From Myxococcales bacterium (GTDB lineage: Bacteria; Myxococcota_A; Bradymonadia; UBA7976; UBA1532), in the NCBI GenBank assembly GCA_020633555.1, contig JACKDL010000003.1:124001-188000 (forward strand): a stretch of DNA of 64,000 bases, read 5' to 3'. This document shows positions 17,181 to 26,864 of the stretch, one piece after another. Each line of letters begins with the position of its first letter. Within the stretch, counting starts at the first letter, position 1. A program made the position numbers and the translations under genes. Below the pieces are notes generated by a model. That model did no database searches, had not been told where the DNA came from, and was given only the letters and a program-made list of their open reading frames with translations.

Positions 17181-17500
17181 TCGCCAACACCATCACCGGC
17201 GGGAACGGCGGCCGCGGCGGCTCCGGGGCGGTCGGTGGCCCGGGCGGCAACGGCGCCATCGGCGGCGGCGGTGGCAACGGCCAGGACGACGCCGGCGAGG
17301 GCGGCACGGGCGGTCGCGGCGGGAACGGCGGCCGCGGTGGCAACGGCGGTGGCGGCTCCGGCGGCGTCAGCTACGGGGTCTTCGCCTGGGACAGCCAGCC
17401 CAACATCGCCGCCAGCAACAACCTGGCCGCGGGCACCCCGGGTGAGGGCGGCGCAGGCACCATCGCCGGCGCTCGCGGGCGCTCGGGGGGTCGGAATTGA
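17150..17500 (+). pseudogene. frameshifted C-terminal remainder of the MopE-like protein
   Basis: From about 17150 the sense frame is two positions away from the main frame. It encodes VFLLRANALLIANTITGG, a Gly-rich stretch, and VFAWDSQPNIAASNN before TGA 17498-17500. This continues the beta-helix/Gly-rich style of the upstream protein. Before it, an arginine-rich tract and a Gly tract suggest two further frame changes. One missing G in the run near 17150 would restore the last junction. Either assembly or sequencing errors in a GC repeat, or a real disruption. Confidence 0.6.
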
Positions 17501-17991
17501 GCGAGCGCACCCCACGCCCGGTGAGCGCGTCGCGGGTCGAGATGACCCAGCTCGTACAGCCTCCCGATGCCAACTACCTGGAGACGCTCTTCGGCGGACG
17601 GCTGGTGGAGTGGATCGACAATTGCGCGGCCATCGCGGCCCAGCGGCACGCCCGTGAGAAGGTGGTGACGGCGAGCATCGACGACCTTCACTTCGCAGTG
17701 CCGATCCGCCTGGGCGACATTGTGGTGTTGAAGGCACAGGTCAACTACGTCCATCGCACTTCGATGGAGGTGGGGGTGCGGGTCGAGCGCGAGAACCCGC
17801 GCACCGGCGAGCGGACCCACGCGGCTCGCGCATACCTCACATTCGTCGCATTGTCCGACGACAACCAGCCCTTGTCCGTGCCCCCCGTTCACGCCTCGGA
17901 TCCCGATGACCGGCGCCGGGCGGCCAACGCCATCACCCGGCGAGAGTTCCGCCTGATGCGCCGCAAGGCCCTGGCCACCGCCGATCCGTGA
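17497..17991 (+). CDS. acyl-CoA thioesterase, hotdog fold (YciA/BACH type)
   Basis: 164 aa from TTG 17497, or 149 from ATG 17542; no decisive ribosome site. The hotdog core shows the PPDANYLETLFGGRLVEWID helix start, the catalytic-region LHFAVPIRLGDIVVLKAQVN, and ARAYLTFVAL. YciA-type enzymes hydrolyse acyl-CoAs to free acid and CoA. It is first in an overlapping set with the LD-carboxypeptidase (GTGA overlap) and then a serine hydrolase. Its TTG overlaps the stop of the MopE remainder. The link between acyl-CoA hydrolysis and wall recycling is unclear and may be only transcriptional. Confidence 0.82.
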   Translation: MSERTPRPVSASRVEMTQLVQPPDANYLETLFGGRLVEWIDNCAAIAAQRHAREKVVTASIDDLHFAVPIRLGDIVVLKAQVNYVHRTSMEVGVRVERENPRTGERTHAARAYLTFVALSDDNQPLSVPPVHASDPDDRRRAANAITRREFRLMRRKALATADP

Positions 17992-18899
17992 CGCCGCACC
18001 TCCCCGTCGTCCCCGATCGCCCGACGGTCCGGGTGGTCCACCCTTGCGGCAGCTTCGATGACGCACGCCGCGCGCACCTGCGGCGGGGCGTCGAGCGCCT
18101 GGAGCGCGCGGGGTGCCGCGTGCGCTGGGACGAGGCCATCAGCGCCCGTTCGGCCTACCGCGGCTACCTGGCCGGCACCGACCGACAGCGGCAGAAGGAG
18201 CTGTTGGACGCCTTCACCGAGCCCGGGGTCGATCTGGTCTGGGCCGCCCGCGGGGGCTCCGGGGCGGCCCGCATTGCCCGCGGCCTCACCGAGGGCCTCG
18301 TGGGGGTCCCGCCCCGGCTCCTGGTGGGGTTCTCGGACGTCACCACGTACCACGCCGCCCTCAACCAGCGCCTGGGCTGGCCCACCATCCACGGCCCAGT
18401 GCTCACCACCCTGGCCTACCGCGATGCCGACCGGCAGGCGGTGGCCGACGTGGACGAGGTGCTCGCCGTCCTGACCGGAGCACGGACGCACCTGACCTTC
18501 GAGCCGCAGGCCGGCGCCGAGCTGCTGGCGCCGCTGTACGGGGGGAACCTCACCGTCCTGGCGTCGCTGTGTGGGATGGGGCTCCTGCCCACCGTCCCCC
18601 GCGCCCTCTGGCTGCTCGAGGATCACGCCGAGCCGCCCTACGCGCTCGACCGCGCGTTGACCCAGCTTCGCCTGGGCAGCGCCGTGGATCGCGCGGCCGC
18701 CCTGTGGCTGGGCGACCTGGGGCTCGACCGCGATCGGGCCCTGCGCCGGGCGCTCGCACAGGACGTCCTGGCGCCGGTGTACGAGGGCGCACCTGCCGGC
18801 CACCGCGGCCAGATCGCCGCGCTCCCGCTGGGCGTCTCGGTGCGGTTCACCCCCGAGCGCGGGCTCGTGTCCTGGACCGTCGAGCGGGCCGTTGGCTAG
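17988..18899 (+). CDS. ldcA: muramoyltetrapeptide (LD-) carboxypeptidase, peptidase family S66
   Basis: 303 aa from GTG 17988. It removes the terminal D-Ala from recycled muropeptide tetrapeptides in the cytoplasm. The S66 triad is readable: Ser116 in VGFSDVTTYH, Glu211 in LLEDHAEPPYALDRAL, and His272 in AGHRGQ. The AARGGSGAARI loop is also typical. Length is normal. It overlaps both neighbours by a few bases, so the three genes form one operon. Confidence 0.92.
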   Translation: MTPHLPVVPDRPTVRVVHPCGSFDDARRAHLRRGVERLERAGCRVRWDEAISARSAYRGYLAGTDRQRQKELLDAFTEPGVDLVWAARGGSGAARIARGLTEGLVGVPPRLLVGFSDVTTYHAALNQRLGWPTIHGPVLTTLAYRDADRQAVADVDEVLAVLTGARTHLTFEPQAGAELLAPLYGGNLTVLASLCGMGLLPTVPRALWLLEDHAEPPYALDRALTQLRLGSAVDRAAALWLGDLGLDRDRALRRALAQDVLAPVYEGAPAGHRGQIAALPLGVSVRFTPERGLVSWTVERAVG

Positions 18900-20001
18900 C
18901 CCACACCGAATCCAGGACGCCTTGCGGAGCGCGGTCGCCGAGGGCGTGGCCCCGGCGCTGGCGTTTGCGGTGCAGCAGGGCGAGCAGGTCTGGCGCTGGT
19001 TTGCCGGCAGGGAAGGACCAGAGCCCGGGGCGCCCATGTGTAGCGCCACGACACGCTTCGACCTGGCGTCCCTGACCAAGCCGCTGACCACCGTCACCTG
19101 GGCGCTGCGGCTGGTGTCGCAAGGGCGGCTCGATCTTCACGCCCCCGTCGCGCGCCTGTTGCCCGAGTTCACCGACGCCCGGTGGCGGACTTGCCCGGTC
19201 TGGCGGCTGTTCACCCACTCCACGGGCCTGCCAGCCTGGCGCCCCTACCACCGCGGCCTGCAGGGCGCCGCCCGGCACGGACAGCCGGGCGACTTCGCCC
19301 GGGCTGCCGTCCGGCGGATGCTCGCGCGGACGCCCCTGGAGGCCGATCCCGGGCAGCGCGAGACCTACAGCGACCTGGGGTTCCTGGCGCTGGAGTGGAT
19401 CTGCGAGCGCCTGGACGAGCCCCTGGCATCGGCCTGGCGTACTTTGCCCGGCCATGGCCCGGATGCCCTGCACTTCCGCCCCCTTCCGCTGACGGACGAC
19501 GGTCGGGGCTACGCGCCCACCGAACAGTGTCCCTGGCGAGGGCGCCTGCTGCGAGGTGAGGTGCATGACGACAACACCTGGGTGCTGGGCGGGCTGGCGG
19601 GCCACGCCGGCTTGTTCGGAAGCCTGGACGCCACGCTGGCGGCGACCCGCGGCTGGCTCACCGCGGTCCGGGGCGAGGGCACGCTGCCCGGCATTGACGG
19701 CGCGCTGACCCGAAGCGTCCTCGACAGCCGCTGGGGTCACCCCCAAGGCAGCTTCGCCTTGGGTTGGGACACCCCTACGCCGGGAGCCTCGACCTCGGGT
19801 CGCCGATTCCAACGCCCCAGCATGGGTCACCTGGGCTTCACGGGCACCTCCATCTGGATGGATGTGAGCCGTGACGTGTGCATGGTCCTGCTCACCAACC
19901 GGGTGTCGCCCTCCCGCGACAACGACCGGCATCGCCCCTTCCGTCCCCGGCTGCATGATGTCGCCTGGGCCATGCTCGATGCCCACCCGCGCACCCCTTG
20001 A
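18892..20001 (+). CDS. serine hydrolase of the class C beta-lactamase / PBP family
   Basis: 369 aa from TTG 18892, overlapping the ldcA stop by 8 bp. Motifs are S60LTK63 (nucleophile Ser60, base Lys63), Tyr159 in YSD, and HLGFTG (313-318) in place of KTG. This is the usual pattern of class C-like esterases and D-aminopeptidases (Pfam Beta-lactamase). No signal peptide is seen, which is odd for a wall-directed enzyme and fits a cytoplasmic esterase or muropeptide amidase. Context with LdcA suggests peptidoglycan recycling; substrate unknown. Confidence 0.85.
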   Translation: MASPHRIQDALRSAVAEGVAPALAFAVQQGEQVWRWFAGREGPEPGAPMCSATTRFDLASLTKPLTTVTWALRLVSQGRLDLHAPVARLLPEFTDARWRTCPVWRLFTHSTGLPAWRPYHRGLQGAARHGQPGDFARAAVRRMLARTPLEADPGQRETYSDLGFLALEWICERLDEPLASAWRTLPGHGPDALHFRPLPLTDDGRGYAPTEQCPWRGRLLRGEVHDDNTWVLGGLAGHAGLFGSLDATLAATRGWLTAVRGEGTLPGIDGALTRSVLDSRWGHPQGSFALGWDTPTPGASTSGRRFQRPSMGHLGFTGTSIWMDVSRDVCMVLLTNRVSPSRDNDRHRPFRPRLHDVAWAMLDAHPRTP

Positions 20002-20020
20002 CCGGGTAGGCCCGGCGCCG

Positions 20021-20049
20021 TTGACTGCGCACGATGTTTCACGTGAAAC
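20021..20049 (+). promoter_or_regulatory. possible promoter overlapping parS, upstream of the IMPase gene
   Basis: TTGACT (20021-20026), 17-bp spacer, TGAAAC (20044-20049). The -10 is weak and lies inside parS, so ParB occupancy could affect it. Confidence 0.25.
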
Positions 20050-20050
20050 G
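20035..20050. promoter_or_regulatory. parS: parS site 1 (ParB-binding palindrome)
   Basis: The 14-bp perfect palindrome GTTTCACGTGAAAC at 20036-20049 is the core of the universal chromosomal parS consensus. The outer bases are T and G instead of T and A. Confidence 0.92.
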
Positions 20051-20059
20051 AGAACCCGA

Positions 20060-20860
20060 ATGACCTTCGCTGCCGAGTTGGCCGTCGCCCGCCACGCCGC
20101 TGAGCAGGCCGGCCGCATCATCGCCGCCCGCTGGGACCAAGGGGTCACCCCCGCCTACAAAGGCACCGTCGACTTGGTCACCGAGGTGGATCTGGCCGCC
20201 GAAGCCCAGATTGTCCAGACGCTCGGTCAGGCCTTCCCCAGCGATCGGATCGTCGCCGAGGAGGGGAGCGCCCACGGCGCCGCGCTGCCCAGCGAGCGGA
20301 CCTGGTACGTCGATCCACTGGATGGCACCACCAACTTCGCCCACGGCTTCCCCCACTTCTGTGTGTCCATCGCGCTGGCGGACGCCCAGGGCCTGGCAGT
20401 GGGCGTGGTCCACGAACCCCTGCGCCGCTGGACCTTCTGGGCCACCCGCGGCGGCGGCGCATGGCGGGACGGACGCCGCCTGCAGGTGACTCGGGTGGAC
20501 CGACTGGACCGCGCGCTCCTGGCCACGGGCTTCCCCTACGACCGCCACACGAACCCCGACAACAACCTGGACCGGTTTGGCGCCGCGCTCACCGTCGCTC
20601 AGGGCATACGTCGGGCCGGTTCGGCCGCGCTCGACCTGGCGTGCGTCGCCGCGGGCTGGCTCGATGGCTACTGGGAGGACCGCCTGAAGCCTTGGGACCT
20701 TGCGGCAGGGGCCCTCCTCGTGACCGAGGCCGGCGGCTGGGTCACCGACCTCAATGGTGGCCCCCTCGAGCTCGCCGCCGGCCGCGCCCTCGCCGCCGGT
20801 CCCGCCCTTCATCCGCACCTGCTGGCGCGACTCAGCCAAGCCGCCCGAAAGGACCCCTGA
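20060..20860 (+). CDS. suhB: inositol monophosphatase family protein
   Basis: 266 aa from ATG 20060. The Mg-dependent phosphatase signatures are DLVTEVDLAAE, EEGS, and the metal-binding DPLDGTTNFAHGFPHF, with the C-terminal KPWDLAAGALLVTEAGG. Family members dephosphorylate inositol-1-phosphate or act as SuhB-type regulators; which one is not decidable here. It lies 10 bp after a parS site and couples to the next gene through an ATGA overlap. Confidence 0.92.
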   Translation: MTFAAELAVARHAAEQAGRIIAARWDQGVTPAYKGTVDLVTEVDLAAEAQIVQTLGQAFPSDRIVAEEGSAHGAALPSERTWYVDPLDGTTNFAHGFPHFCVSIALADAQGLAVGVVHEPLRRWTFWATRGGGAWRDGRRLQVTRVDRLDRALLATGFPYDRHTNPDNNLDRFGAALTVAQGIRRAGSAALDLACVAAGWLDGYWEDRLKPWDLAAGALLVTEAGGWVTDLNGGPLELAAGRALAAGPALHPHLLARLSQAARKDP

Positions 20861-21354
20861 TGATCCGCCCGAACCGCACAGCCCTGGCGCTCCTGCTGGC
20901 CACGAGCGCCTGCAGCGAGGTGGTCACGGTCGAGAACAGCCCCCCGGTGGTCGAGGCCTTGGGGGTTTGTCAGCCCGAGGGCAGCGACCGGTGGTATCTG
21001 AAGCTCGCCCTGGCCGATCAAGAGGAGCAGAACCTCGACCTGCGCCTCACGGACCCGTCCGGGCTCACCCTGGCGCCGGGTCCCACCGGGAGCGGGACGC
21101 AGGGCCTGCCCACCGTCGCACCGCCTGGGCGCCGGCAGGTCTTGGTGGAGTGGGGCCAGACGGGGGATGCCGCTGCCTGCGCGGCCCAGACGGCTGACTT
21201 GCCGGGCGTCCCGTCGGACTGCCGGTTCCTCGACGGCCAGCCGACGATCCCGCTCAACCTGACCGCGGTGGTGGACGACCAGGAAGCGGTGTTCGAGACG
21301 CCGCTGGTGCTCGATGTCGAGCTTCCCGCCACTGACTGCACGGCCGGTCGATGA
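20860..21354 (+). CDS. small lipoprotein of unknown function
   Basis: 164 aa from ATG 20860 (overlaps the phosphatase stop). A short basic N terminus, a hydrophobic stretch and the lipobox ATSAC mark a lipoprotein. The mature part looks like one Ig-like domain (SPPVVEALGVCQPEG, LALADQEEQNLDLRLTDPSG) with four Cys that could pair. No family recognised. It sits between suhB and rsmG with overlaps at both ends, so it is co-transcribed with segregation-locus genes. Confidence 0.7.
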   Translation: MIRPNRTALALLLATSACSEVVTVENSPPVVEALGVCQPEGSDRWYLKLALADQEEQNLDLRLTDPSGLTLAPGPTGSGTQGLPTVAPPGRRQVLVEWGQTGDAAACAAQTADLPGVPSDCRFLDGQPTIPLNLTAVVDDQEAVFETPLVLDVELPATDCTAGR

Positions 21355-21962
21355 CCTTCGAGACCCTTCAGGCGCTCTGCGCCACGGCCGGGCTGCCGCC
21401 GCTGACCGATTCATCAGCCTTTGCACGCCTCGCGCAGTACTTCGAGATGCGCGCGCAGTGGGCGCGCGTCCACAACCTGTCTGGCCCAGCGACCCTGCGG
21501 GACCCATGGGCGACCGACGCCTTGGACGCCCTGGCGGTCTGGCACTGTCTCCGCCCCCAACTGCCCCTGGTGGATGTGGGGACGGGCAACGGGGTGCCCG
21601 GGCTGCTGGTCGCGTGCCTTGACCCGGAACGGCCCGTGGACCTGGTCGAACCGCGGGTCAAGCGGGTCGCCTTCCTGCGGTCGACGGCAGGGGTCATTGG
21701 GCTCCAGCGGCTTCGGCTGCATCGAGCCCGCTGGCCCGTGCCGCAAGAAGGCTCCTTCCAGATCGTCAGCCGCGCGGTCGTATCACCCGCAGAGTGGCCC
21801 GGCCTCGCCACGGCGGGCGACGCCCCCACGGCGTTGCTTCGGATGCTCGCGGACGACCGGCCGCCCATGCCGTTGGCAGGTTGGGCGCTGAGTTCCGCGG
21901 TGGACTACCGGTCCCAGGGACGGGCGCTCAGGGTGGAGCGCTGGGAGCCACTCCAAGGCTGA
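21351..21962 (+). CDS. rsmG: 16S rRNA (guanine-N7)-methyltransferase G
   Basis: 203 aa from ATG 21351. RsmG methylates G527 of 16S rRNA. The SAM-binding motif is VDVGTGNGVPGLL (usually DVGSGAGFPG), followed by VDLVEPRVKRVAFLR and the IVSRAVVSP strand. The N-terminal helix has the family pattern MRAQWARVHNLSGP. Sequence is fairly divergent but length and position immediately before parS-parA-parB, the classical gidB-parAB order, settle it. Confidence 0.9.
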   Translation: MTFETLQALCATAGLPPLTDSSAFARLAQYFEMRAQWARVHNLSGPATLRDPWATDALDALAVWHCLRPQLPLVDVGTGNGVPGLLVACLDPERPVDLVEPRVKRVAFLRSTAGVIGLQRLRLHRARWPVPQEGSFQIVSRAVVSPAEWPGLATAGDAPTALLRMLADDRPPMPLAGWALSSAVDYRSQGRALRVERWEPLQG

Positions 21963-21981
21963 TGGGAGCCACGAGCGCTGC

Positions 21982-21997
21982 TGTTTCACGTGAAACA
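21982..21997. promoter_or_regulatory. parS: parS site 2, perfect 16-bp palindrome
   Basis: TGTTTCACGTGAAACA matches the full parS consensus. It sits in the 93-bp gap between rsmG and parA. Confidence 0.96.
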
Positions 21998-22055
21998 TCT
22001 GCCCTCGCCCTCGCACGGACTCCCCAACCCCCAGGGGCTGTGCTATCACCGCGCC

Positions 22056-22859
22056 ATGCACCCCTACACGATCTGCATCTCGAATCAGAAGGGCGGGGTC
22101 GGCAAGACCACCACCGCCGTCAACCTGGCCGCCGGCCTGGCCATGGAGGGCGTCGAGACCCTCCTGGTGGACATTGACCCCCAGGGCAATGCCACCTCGG
22201 GCCTGGGCCTTGACCCCCGCAACATCCGCCACGGCATCTACCACACGCTCATCGGCCTCGCCGAGGTGGACGACGTCGCGCTCCCGGTGCCCGATGTCGA
22301 TCACCTCCGGGTCCTCCCGGCCAACACCGAGCTCTTTGGCGCCGAGGTCGAGCTCGTGGACGCGGTGGCCCGCGAGTACCGCCTGAAGGAAGCCCTCGAT
22401 CGGGTCCAAAAGGCACCCGCGGTGGTGATCATCGACTGCCCCCCCAGCTTGGGCCTGCTCACCCTGAACGCCCTGACCGCAGCGAACGCCGCGCTCATCC
22501 CCCTTCAGTGTGAGTACTACGCCCTGGAGGGCCTGTCGCAGCTCACCCGCACGATCCAGCTCATCCAGCGGCGGCTCAACCCCGACCTGGTCATCGAGGG
22601 CATCCTGCTGACCATGTTCGATGCGCGGACCAACCTGGCCCACCAGGTGGCCGAAGAGGCCCGGGCGTTCTTTGGCGCCCAGGTCTTCGACGTGCAGATT
22701 CCGCGCAACGTGCGGCTCTCCGAGAGCCCGTCCTTCGGCCGCTCCATCCACCAGTACGACCAGACGTCACGGGGCGCCCGGGCCTACCGGCGGCTCGCTC
22801 AAGCGCTGCTCGCGAAGCACCCGGACATTCGGCGCGACCACGCCCCGGAGGCCCCATGA
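22056..22859 (+). CDS. parA: chromosome partitioning ATPase ParA
   Basis: 267 aa from ATG 22056. A GTG at 21990 lies inside parS and is not a likely start. The deviant Walker A box is KGGVGKTT (12-19), followed by LLVDIDPQGNATSG and the switch IIDCPPSLGLLTLNAL. It binds DNA non-specifically as an ATP dimer and is stripped by ParB-parS, moving newly replicated origins apart. Overlaps parB by 4 bp. Confidence 0.97.
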   Translation: MHPYTICISNQKGGVGKTTTAVNLAAGLAMEGVETLLVDIDPQGNATSGLGLDPRNIRHGIYHTLIGLAEVDDVALPVPDVDHLRVLPANTELFGAEVELVDAVAREYRLKEALDRVQKAPAVVIIDCPPSLGLLTLNALTAANAALIPLQCEYYALEGLSQLTRTIQLIQRRLNPDLVIEGILLTMFDARTNLAHQVAEEARAFFGAQVFDVQIPRNVRLSESPSFGRSIHQYDQTSRGARAYRRLAQALLAKHPDIRRDHAPEAP

Positions 22860-23779
22860 AGCCCCCTGTGACCCGCCGCCTGGGCCGGGGCCTCTCGGCC
22901 CTCATCCCCACCGACGACCCGAGCGCTCCCGCTCGAGACTCCGGCGGTTCAGCCCCCTCCGGGCCCATGACCGTCTCGGTCGGCCAGATCCTGGCCACCA
23001 CTCAGCCGCGCACGCAGTTCGCCGAGGTGCCCCTCCGGGAGCTGGCCGACAGCATCCAGGTGAACGGCATCCTCCAGCCCATCTTGGTCCGCCACGCCAG
23101 TGAGCCCGACCGCTATGTGATCATCGCGGGCGAGCGGCGATTCCGAGCAGCACAGCTCGCGGGGCTCACCTCGGTGCCCGTCCTGGTGCGCGAAGCCACC
23201 GAAGCGCAGGCCTACGAGCTGGCACTCGTCGAGAACATCCAGCGGGAGGATCTGGATCCCATCGAGGAGGCCCAGGCCTATCAGCATCTGGCCCAGACCT
23301 ACGAGCTGACCCAGGAACAGATCGCCCGGCGGGTGGGGAAGAGCCGGGTCGCGGTCACCAACTCGATGCGCCTGCTCAAGCTGCCCACGCCGGTGCAGGC
23401 CCTCATGCTCACGGGTGAACTGAGCGCCGGGCACGCGCGGGCCCTGCTGCAGGCCCCCGATGACGACGAGCGCATCCGCCTGGCCCACGCCGCGGTGGAT
23501 GAGGGCTGGACGGTGCGCGACACCGAGAAGGCGGCCCGTGCCGCCAAGAGTCAACCCGGCCCAGACGAGCCTGCGGTGGCACCGGACACCGAGGCATCGG
23601 CCCCCGAGCCTGGGCGCTCCCCGGACGACGCCGCGCTCGAGGATCGCCTCCGCACCGCCCTGGGAGCCCCGCTCAGCTTTCGGCGGAAGGGCGATCGCGG
23701 CCGCATCGAGATCCGGTTCCACAGCCGCGCCGAGCTCGACCGCCTGGTGGACTTGCTGCTGAGCCTCGAAGGTCAGTAG
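22856..23779 (+). CDS. parB: chromosome partitioning protein ParB (CTPase clamp)
   Basis: 307 aa. Residues 1-20 carry the ParA-stimulating basic peptide (TRRLGRGLSALIP). The CTP-binding domain has GERRFRA (92-98) and ENIQREDLDPIEEA. The helix-turn-helix (LTQEQIARRVGKSRVAVTN) reads parS, and the last 60 residues are the dimerisation domain. A linker rich in Pro, Glu and Ala (about 225-255) precedes it. ParB loads at the two parS sites in this window and slides as a clamp. Confidence 0.97.
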   Translation: MKPPVTRRLGRGLSALIPTDDPSAPARDSGGSAPSGPMTVSVGQILATTQPRTQFAEVPLRELADSIQVNGILQPILVRHASEPDRYVIIAGERRFRAAQLAGLTSVPVLVREATEAQAYELALVENIQREDLDPIEEAQAYQHLAQTYELTQEQIARRVGKSRVAVTNSMRLLKLPTPVQALMLTGELSAGHARALLQAPDDDERIRLAHAAVDEGWTVRDTEKAARAAKSQPGPDEPAVAPDTEASAPEPGRSPDDAALEDRLRTALGAPLSFRRKGDRGRIEIRFHSRAELDRLVDLLLSLEGQ

Positions 23780-23974
23780 CAAACCTCACATTCACCACCA
23801 TACAAAGCGGCCCATTTCACGCGAATATCAACGCCAAGCAGGCTTGGACCCTGCCAAACCCAGCGAAAGCGCCGCTTCCGAAAACTGTCAGCGATTTCAG
23901 GCCGTTAGGCGATCACGCACATCGCCCGGGGCGCTCAGAGCGCGGCCGGTGTCGATCTGCAGGGAAGAGGGCAA

Positions 23975-23999
23975 ACGCGGCGCGCAGGGCGCGCGCCGC
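23975..23999 (-). terminator. hairpin terminator of the atp operon
   Basis: A 10-bp perfect GC stem (23975-23984 with 23990-23999) and 5-nt loop, 8 bp after the atpC stop. On the minus strand a short TTT follows. The T-run is weak, so termination may be partial. Confidence 0.55.
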
Positions 24000-24007
24000 G
24001 GATCGGC

Positions 24008-24403
24008 TCAGTGGCCGGCGACGTGCAGCACGGCCTCGGCGAACGCCCGGTCGTTGCTCAGATCGGCAAGACGCACATCGTTCAGGTAGTCCCGGCTCTG
24101 CAGAGCCTCGAGGGTCTGCTTGAGCAGCGCCTCGACCTCCGCCCGATCCACCTGATCGGGCCGAGCAGCCCGGTCGGCCAGCACCAACACGCCCCCAGGA
24201 CGGACCTCGGCCACACCACCCCGCACGAACACCTGGCCACCATCGTACTTGATGGCACCCCCACCCAACTGGATGAGGGCCGGCCGGTGATCGGGCAGGA
24301 TGCCCAGCTCGCCCAGGCTGCCCGGGGCGGTGACGCTCGCGGTCTCGACCTTCACCACCTTGCCGGTGGGGGTGACCACTTCCAGGGTCATCTTCTCCGC
24401 CAT
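24008..24403 (-). CDS. atpC: ATP synthase epsilon subunit
   Basis: 131 aa. The epsilon subunit couples rotation in the F1 stalk and inhibits ATP hydrolysis. The N-terminal beta-sandwich shows LEVVTPTGKVV, LGELGILPDHRPALIQL and VFVRGGVAEVRPGGVLVLAD; a short C-terminal helical hairpin follows. Last gene of the atp operon, 31 bp after atpD, followed by a hairpin. Confidence 0.95.
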   Translation of the reverse strand: MAEKMTLEVVTPTGKVVKVETASVTAPGSLGELGILPDHRPALIQLGGGAIKYDGGQVFVRGGVAEVRPGGVLVLADRAARPDQVDRAEVEALLKQTLEALQSRDYLNDVRLADLSNDRAFAEAVLHVAGH

Positions 24404-24434
24404 GGCCGCCTCCTACGGTGCGGGCTCGAGAGGA

Positions 24435-25874
<1,440 letters not shown>

Positions 25875-25920
25875 GCTCGTGGTTCCTCTCGTCGGCTGGC
25901 CTGCAGGGGCCCCCGTCCGG

Positions 25921-26823
25921 TCAATTCATCGACTCCACGCCGCTGATGATCTCCGTCAGCTCCGTGGTGATGGCCGCCTGACGGGCGCGGTTGGCCTGGA
26001 GGGTCAAGGTTCGAATCATCTCGGAGGCGTTGTCGGTGGCCGCGTTCATCGCGTTCATCCGCGCCGCGTGCTCGCCGGCCACACTCTCCAGGACCGACTG
26101 CCGCACCTGCACCTCGACATAGCGGGGCACGATGTAGCCCAGCAGCGAGGCCTGGTTCGGCTCGTAGATCAGATCGGCAGCGGCCTCATCGTCGCCCGCA
26201 CCGGCGTCGCCCTCGGCGGCCACCGGCAGCAGCGGGCGCACGGTGGGCACCTGCGTGATGGCGTTCTTGAAGACGTTGAACAGCACCACCACCTCGTCGA
26301 AGGCCCCATCCAGGAAGCCATCCACCAGGCGCTCGGTCATGCCGCGCATGATGTCTTCTTCGCGGGTCGCCGCGATGATCTCACCGAAGCCGTGGGCATA
26401 CGCGTAGCCCACCTTGGCCTCGTTCTTCGCCGCAAACAGCCCGACCCGCCGACCCAAGGTGAAGACCTGGACGTCCTCGACGCCCTCGGCCTTGCGCTGG
26501 GCCACGTACGCCGCCACCTGCTTCTGGATGCCGCTGTTGAAGCCGCCGCACATACCGCGGTCGCTCGACAGGGCCAGCACCGCCACGGTCTTCACCGTCT
26601 CGCGCTGCTGGAGCAGGGGGTGGGGGGCCTCGCCGTCACCGCTGAGCTGGCTCACCAGCGAGCCCAAGAGCTCACGGTGCTTGGCCGCATAGGGCCGCAG
26701 CTCGTTCATGGCGTCCTGGGCCCGGCGCAGCTTCGCCGCGGAGACCAGCTTCATCGCGCGGGTGATCTTCTGCGTGTTCTTCACCGACGCGATGCGCTTG
26801 CGAATGTCCTTCAAGCTCGGCAT
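25921..26823 (-). CDS. atpG: ATP synthase gamma subunit
   Basis: 300 aa. The rotor shaft of F1. The N-terminal helix (SLKDIRKRIASVKNTQKITRAMKLVSAAKLRRAQ) and the C-terminal helix (MNAATDNASEMI, LQANRARQAAITTELTEIISG) are the conserved coiled-coil halves. The middle has SDRGMCGGFNS. A short acidic-alanine insertion near residue 215 is lineage-specific. Confidence 0.97.
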   Translation of the reverse strand: MPSLKDIRKRIASVKNTQKITRAMKLVSAAKLRRAQDAMNELRPYAAKHRELLGSLVSQLSGDGEAPHPLLQQRETVKTVAVLALSSDRGMCGGFNSGIQKQVAAYVAQRKAEGVEDVQVFTLGRRVGLFAAKNEAKVGYAYAHGFGEIIAATREEDIMRGMTERLVDGFLDGAFDEVVVLFNVFKNAITQVPTVRPLLPVAAEGDAGAGDDEAAADLIYEPNQASLLGYIVPRYVEVQVRQSVLESVAGEHAARMNAMNAATDNASEMIRTLTLQANRARQAAITTELTEIISGVESMN

Positions 26824-26864
26824 GCCGCTCTCCTGGCAGGTTCGACGAGGGGGCCCTCAACGCC

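Noticed and set aside
23812..23832. parS-like TTTCACGCGAA near 23816
   Set aside because: About 10 of 16 bases match and two central bases differ; weaker than both true sites.
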